Shown piece after piece: positions 60,908 to 64,000 of a DNA stretch of 64,000 nucleotides. Location of the stretch: contig NZ_JAIQDI010000002.1 in the NCBI RefSeq assembly GCF_020034665.1, positions 1,674,001 through 1,738,000 of the forward strand, written 5' to 3'. Under the pieces are notes generated by a model. The model searched no databases and was not told the origin of the DNA. It worked only from the letters and a program-made list of their open reading frames with translations. Source of the DNA: Niabella beijingensis (GTDB taxonomy: Bacteria > Bacteroidota > Bacteroidia > Chitinophagales > Chitinophagaceae). The translations under genes and the position numbers were made by a program. Within the stretch, counting starts at the first letter, position 1. Every line of letters begins with the position of its first letter.

Positions 60908-61993
60908 TTATTGGTTCAGGAGTTGTAGTTTGCTGACCACCTGATCAGGTGCCGTGTAGGCCGGCTTTATTTTCTGATCTTCTTTAATGGTCTGTAATCC
61001 TTCCAGCAGGATGTGGTCGTTTTCGGAAAGACCGCTGTCGACCACATATAAATTGGGCAGCTCATACTTCACCGTGATATTTCTGGACCGTACCTTGTTG
61101 TTTTTATCCACGACATATACATAGATCTTATCCTGTAGTTCATAAGTGGCCTTTTGCGGGATCACCAATGCATTTTTCAGCGGGATCTGCATCAGCACCT
61201 TACCGGTTTCACCATGTTTTAAAAGCCCTTCAGGATTCGGGAATTTTGCGCGGAAGGCAATATTGCCTGTGGTGTTGTCAAACTCGCCTTCAATGGTTTC
61301 GATCATTCCGGGGTATTTGTAGCGTTCCGCGTTGGCCAGTGTAAGCGCCAGCGGGGTTTTGGTGGTACCGGTGGTATCCGTTTTAAAGTTGAGGTATTCA
61401 CTTTCCGACACATTGAAATAGGCATAGATCCCGCTGTTATCGGATAAAGTGGTCAGCAGCGTGCCTTCGTCGATAAGGCTTCCCTGTTTGAACCGGATCC
61501 GGTCGATGACCCCGCTAAAGGGCGCGCGGATATCCGTAAATGATAAATGCGTTCCGGCAAGGGCCATTTCGGCCTTGGCCACATCATACTTTGCTTTGGA
61601 CAATGCAAGCTCATTCTGAGAAACGATCTCTTTATCGGCCAGCAGATGGGTGTTCTGCATCTCCAGCTCGGCGGAATGTGCTTCAGCCTTTGCCTTCTGG
61701 TATTCCGCCTGGTAAATCCTGGGCATGATGCGAAACAACAGCTGACCTGCCTTAACATACTGCCCCTCGTCCACATAACTCTTTTCCAGGTATCCCTTTT
61801 CCTGTGCGCGTACCTCCACATTGCGCAACGATTGTAACTGGGATACATATTCTTTTACATAAGTGGTATCCATTTTTAACGGACTGGTAACGGAAAAGGA
61901 TTCCGGCTCCGTTTTTTCTTCTTTGTTCGACTTACAGCTTGTTGTCCCGTATGTGATCATGCACAAGCTGATCAGCAATGCTATTCTGTTCAT
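60908..61993 (-). CDS. RND efflux periplasmic adaptor (membrane fusion protein)
   Basis: 361 residues. Lipoprotein signal (MITYGTTSCKSN) and the adaptor pattern: SLRNVEVRAQEKGYLEKSYVDEGQYVKAGQLLFRI (lipoyl-like half motif), a helical hairpin (YQAEYQKAKAEAHSAELEMQNTHLLADKEIVSQNELALSKAKYDVAKAEMAL) and THLSFTDIRAPFSGVIDRI. It connects the AcrB-type pump to its duct. The frame from 62065 would add an unlikely N terminus before the lipobox signal, so 61993 is chosen. First gene of the operon, 27 bases before the permease. Confidence 0.95.
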   Translation of the reverse strand: MNRIALLISLCMITYGTTSCKSNKEEKTEPESFSVTSPLKMDTTYVKEYVSQLQSLRNVEVRAQEKGYLEKSYVDEGQYVKAGQLLFRIMPRIYQAEYQKAKAEAHSAELEMQNTHLLADKEIVSQNELALSKAKYDVAKAEMALAGTHLSFTDIRAPFSGVIDRIRFKQGSLIDEGTLLTTLSDNSGIYAYFNVSESEYLNFKTDTTGTTKTPLALTLANAERYKYPGMIETIEGEFDNTTGNIAFRAKFPNPEGLLKHGETGKVLMQIPLKNALVIPQKATYELQDKIYVYVVDKNNKVRSRNITVKYELPNLYVVDSGLSENDHILLEGLQTIKEDQKIKPAYTAPDQVVSKLQLLNQ

Positions 61994-62260
61994 TGTTGAA
62001 ATGGGAATTTTTAAATAATGCCGGCTGTTTTCAGCAGGTAGACTGAAAGCTGCCGGAAGCGGCATTGTCCGCCGGATCTATCATCACCGGAACAACAGCC
62101 TTTTAAAAGGCAGTAGCCGGCAATAACCTGTTTCCGGCCCGTAAGGTATTGCCGGGGTTGGTAATTTTGATTTATGTATTTTGTAAAATGCAGAAGCTTT
62201 CTCTTAAAAGAGCACTTCTTTATACCTCCATGCAGGGTGTCTGACACAGGACAGGACCTG

Positions 62261-62635
62261 TCATACACGTATGGAACGGAAAAAAATGTATTTCTCCTGT
62301 GTTAAGTAAGTGAGATAAGGTGGCTGGCAGGGTTTCCCCTCAGAAAAATTCCTGTAGTGGTTGGTGATCCAGCTGAAGACCCATTGGGGAAGATCGGCAA
62401 AAGAATGCTCATACAGGCCCGGCGCAGCATCTTCCTCTTTATCGTCCGTCCGATCCCAGAACAGATCAGGGGGAAGGACAGGAAGATCCGGTGTAGCGGT
62501 ATAACAACCGGCATCTTTTTGGAGGGATATACGAGCAGAAGAAGCAGGAACCGCCTTTTGCGTTGAATTAAATAATAAAAATCCCCCGGCAAAAAGCAGA
62601 CTGTAAACAAATATTAATACACTGCCCCGCTTCAT
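62261..62635 (-). CDS. Small secreted or membrane-anchored hypothetical protein
   Basis: 124 residues: one N-terminal hydrophobic helix (VLIFVYSLLFAGGFLLF), then a soluble part with aromatic and acidic clusters (DLPVLPPDLFWDRTDDKEEDAAPGLYEHSFADLPQWVFSWITNHY). No known domain recognised. It lies about 270 bases upstream of the efflux operon on the same strand and might be exported. Small proteins of this kind upstream of Bacteroidota efflux genes have been seen before in my recollection, but there is no defined function. Confidence 0.5.
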   Translation of the reverse strand: MKRGSVLIFVYSLLFAGGFLLFNSTQKAVPASSARISLQKDAGCYTATPDLPVLPPDLFWDRTDDKEEDAAPGLYEHSFADLPQWVFSWITNHYRNFSEGKPCQPPYLTYLTQEKYIFFRSIRV

Positions 62636-62754
62636 AAAACCGTAAAATTACTGGTTCCCGGGGTTTTCAGAAAAATTTGTTTTCAATTTAATTATTTTAT
62701 AACAGTTGTGTGCATCACAGTTAAATTATAACAGGTATCAAGAACAGGACACCC

Positions 62755-63390
62755 TTATTTTTTTTCAATGGTCAGGGCGCCGCTGGGGCACCGGTATACC
62801 TGCTCTGTGATCTGCGCTGCCGGAGCGCCGTTTATATCCACCCATTTTTTTTCCTTTGGCCGGAAAACCTGTGGCAGTTCTTTCCAGCAACGGGTGGCAT
62901 GCTGACAAAGCTCCGGCTGCCACACTACGGCAATCGTTTCATTTTGATAGACGATCTTCCTGGTATTTTCCGGATCCCGCTGTATAAATGTGCGGACACT
63001 GACCTGGTTTTCCAGGATCTTTGATATCGGGCAGGCTTTGGCAATCTCCTGCAAACGCAGTTTTTGATCATCCGGTACCGGTTGAGGGAAATAAATATCC
63101 CGGTCGATGACCGTGATCGTATTTCCGTCTTTTATTTCGCTGTACATATTGGTATTGACCCGGATCTCCGGTATATCCCACCCTTTGCGCTCAATATACA
63201 TACGCAATGTGATCAGCGTACAGGAAGCCAGCGAGGAAAGCAGCAAGGTATAGGGATCCGGGCCGCTGTCCTGTCCACCCTGACTTACAGGTTCATCGGC
63301 AATAAAGCCACCGTTGCGCCAGGTGATGGTGCACCTGTATTTCTCCATACCGATGCCGGCGTTTACCGGTTTTTCAAATTTATATTTCAT
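62755..63390 (-). CDS. OsmC domain fused to a Fer4_19 (4Fe-4S-like) domain
   Basis: 211 residues. Residues about 15-135 are OsmC-like: EPVSQGGQDSGPDPYTLLLSSLASCTLITLRMYIERKGW and AKACPISKIL, with the two Cys of the peroxidase type (LASC and KACP). Residues about 150-210 match the small Fer4_19 domain: IAVVWQPELCQHATRCWKELPQVFRPKEKKWVDINGAPAAQITEQVYRCPSGALTIE, with Cys for an iron-sulfur cluster. The combination suggests an organic-hydroperoxide protein with an electron-carrying module. It stands alone, divergent to the HMA gene. Confidence 0.88.
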   Translation of the reverse strand: MKYKFEKPVNAGIGMEKYRCTITWRNGGFIADEPVSQGGQDSGPDPYTLLLSSLASCTLITLRMYIERKGWDIPEIRVNTNMYSEIKDGNTITVIDRDIYFPQPVPDDQKLRLQEIAKACPISKILENQVSVRTFIQRDPENTRKIVYQNETIAVVWQPELCQHATRCWKELPQVFRPKEKKWVDINGAPAAQITEQVYRCPSGALTIEKK

Positions 63391-63560
63391 ATGCTTTTAA
63401 ATTAACGGCAAACTACATCATTTCTTTCTTTTCGGAGTTAATCCAGATTAAGCGGTTTTATCCCTAACGGTAAAAGTTGCAACAATTACCCATAATGATG
63501 TAACAGCGCAGCAGCGGATCGGGGCGAAATTTGTACTCTAAACTTTTTAAAATTATAGTT

Positions 63561-63995
63561 ATGAAAACAATTCGGATCTCTATTCCTGATATGCAAAGTG
63601 CCCACTGCCAGGCCCGCGTTCAGCAGGCGCTCAGCGGCATTGAAGGCGTTGCTGTAAAAGAAATAAAAGCCGGCGAGGCAGGTGTTATCCTTCATGATGT
63701 GCAACAACAGACGGCCGTTACCCAGGCCATTGAAAAAGCGGGATATGCTATAGCCGGTATTGCAACCGGAGCAGAAGATGACGGTGCCGTGCTGAGCTTT
63801 AAAACCAATATCAATTGCGGGGGGTGTGTCGCTTCCGTAAAACCGGCACTCGACGGCAACAACGGTATTGCCGAATGGCATGTGGACACGGCGAGCAGGG
63901 ACAAGATCCTTACCGTTAAAACTGCGGGGGCTACCGCAGAAAATATTATCGATACAGTTAAAAGTACCGGGTTTAGAATAGAGCCTGTTCAATAA
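63561..63995 (+). CDS. Two-domain HMA (heavy-metal-associated) protein
   Basis: 144 residues. The first HMA-like unit (RISIPDMQSAHCQARVQQALSGIEGVAVKEI) has H-C in place of C-x-x-C, so it keeps only one Cys. The second unit (SFKTNINCGGCVASVKPALDGNNGIAEWHVDTASRDKILTV) has an intact CGGC metal site. Such proteins carry copper or similar soft metals in the cytosol. Start at 63561 fits the RISIPDM opening; the earlier TTG at 63531 is unlikely. The gene ends 5 bases before the window end, and no following gene is visible. Confidence 0.85.
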   Translation: MKTIRISIPDMQSAHCQARVQQALSGIEGVAVKEIKAGEAGVILHDVQQQTAVTQAIEKAGYAIAGIATGAEDDGAVLSFKTNINCGGCVASVKPALDGNNGIAEWHVDTASRDKILTVKTAGATAENIIDTVKSTGFRIEPVQ

Positions 63996-64000
63996 TAATA

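Overview
The window looks like a chromosomal segment from a Bacteroidota member, most likely a Chitinophagaceae relative (Niabella/Niastella/Chitinophaga type; this is inference). Supporting signs are many promoters with the Bacteroidota -7 box TAnnTTTG, several with TTTG 19-20 bp upstream; TonB-dependent receptors with N-terminal CarboxypepD-regulatory domains; an OMP_b-brl_3 barrel remnant; a BspA-type repeat surface protein; and AraC regulators of Bacteroidota type. No rRNA, tRNA or CRISPR array was found.

Layout. 1-6.3 kb: the tail of an ABC-F ATPase gene, then secreted hydrolases, a Tat-exported Gfo/Idh/MocA oxidoreductase and small housekeeping genes. 6.6-14 kb: a coherent cluster of TetR regulator, aldehyde dehydrogenase, TonB receptor, parallel beta-helix lipoprotein and SO2930-type di-heme cytochrome. 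14.0-14.5 kb: an intergenic repeat field. 16.4-24.7 kb: an accessory region with palindromes, a truncated ORF, a SymE-like toxin, an XRE regulator, an AT-rich two-gene module (UG/Abi-type reverse transcriptase plus a PD-(D/E)XK nuclease-like protein, overlapping by ATGA), and then GNAT, AraC, DUF6273 and SDR genes. Related repeat blocks flank the module and the following cargo genes.

25-33.5 kb: DoxX-like, DHFR-like and surface/LRR proteins and a zone of gene decay. A serine hydrolase has an in-frame TAG just after its signal peptide. An AraC-type membrane regulator lacking its HTH domain abuts a TonB-type barrel lacking its N-terminal part, consistent with one deletion that removed both missing ends.

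33.7-56 kb: many detoxification and resistance-like genes: a class A beta-lactamase-like serine hydrolase, two VOC proteins, a MarR-Arr operon in which Arr carries an N-terminal helical domain, an ANT(6)-like adenylyltransferase, a LysR-controlled MdaB/YgiN-like quinone redox set, a second nucleotidyltransferase, and an erythromycin esterase. Between them lie an IlvD/SDR sugar-acid pair, a TonB receptor with beta-propeller phytase, an ArsR-SRPBCC-SRPBCC operon with tandem operators, and a DUF2975-XRE pair whose promoter contains a perfect 16-bp inverted repeat. 56-64 kb: a tripartite RND efflux operon, a small secreted protein, an OsmC/Fer4_19 fusion and a two-domain HMA metal-binding protein.

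The best candidate for an undescribed system is the reverse transcriptase plus nuclease pair at 18848-21174. All function calls come from reading motifs; no database search was run.
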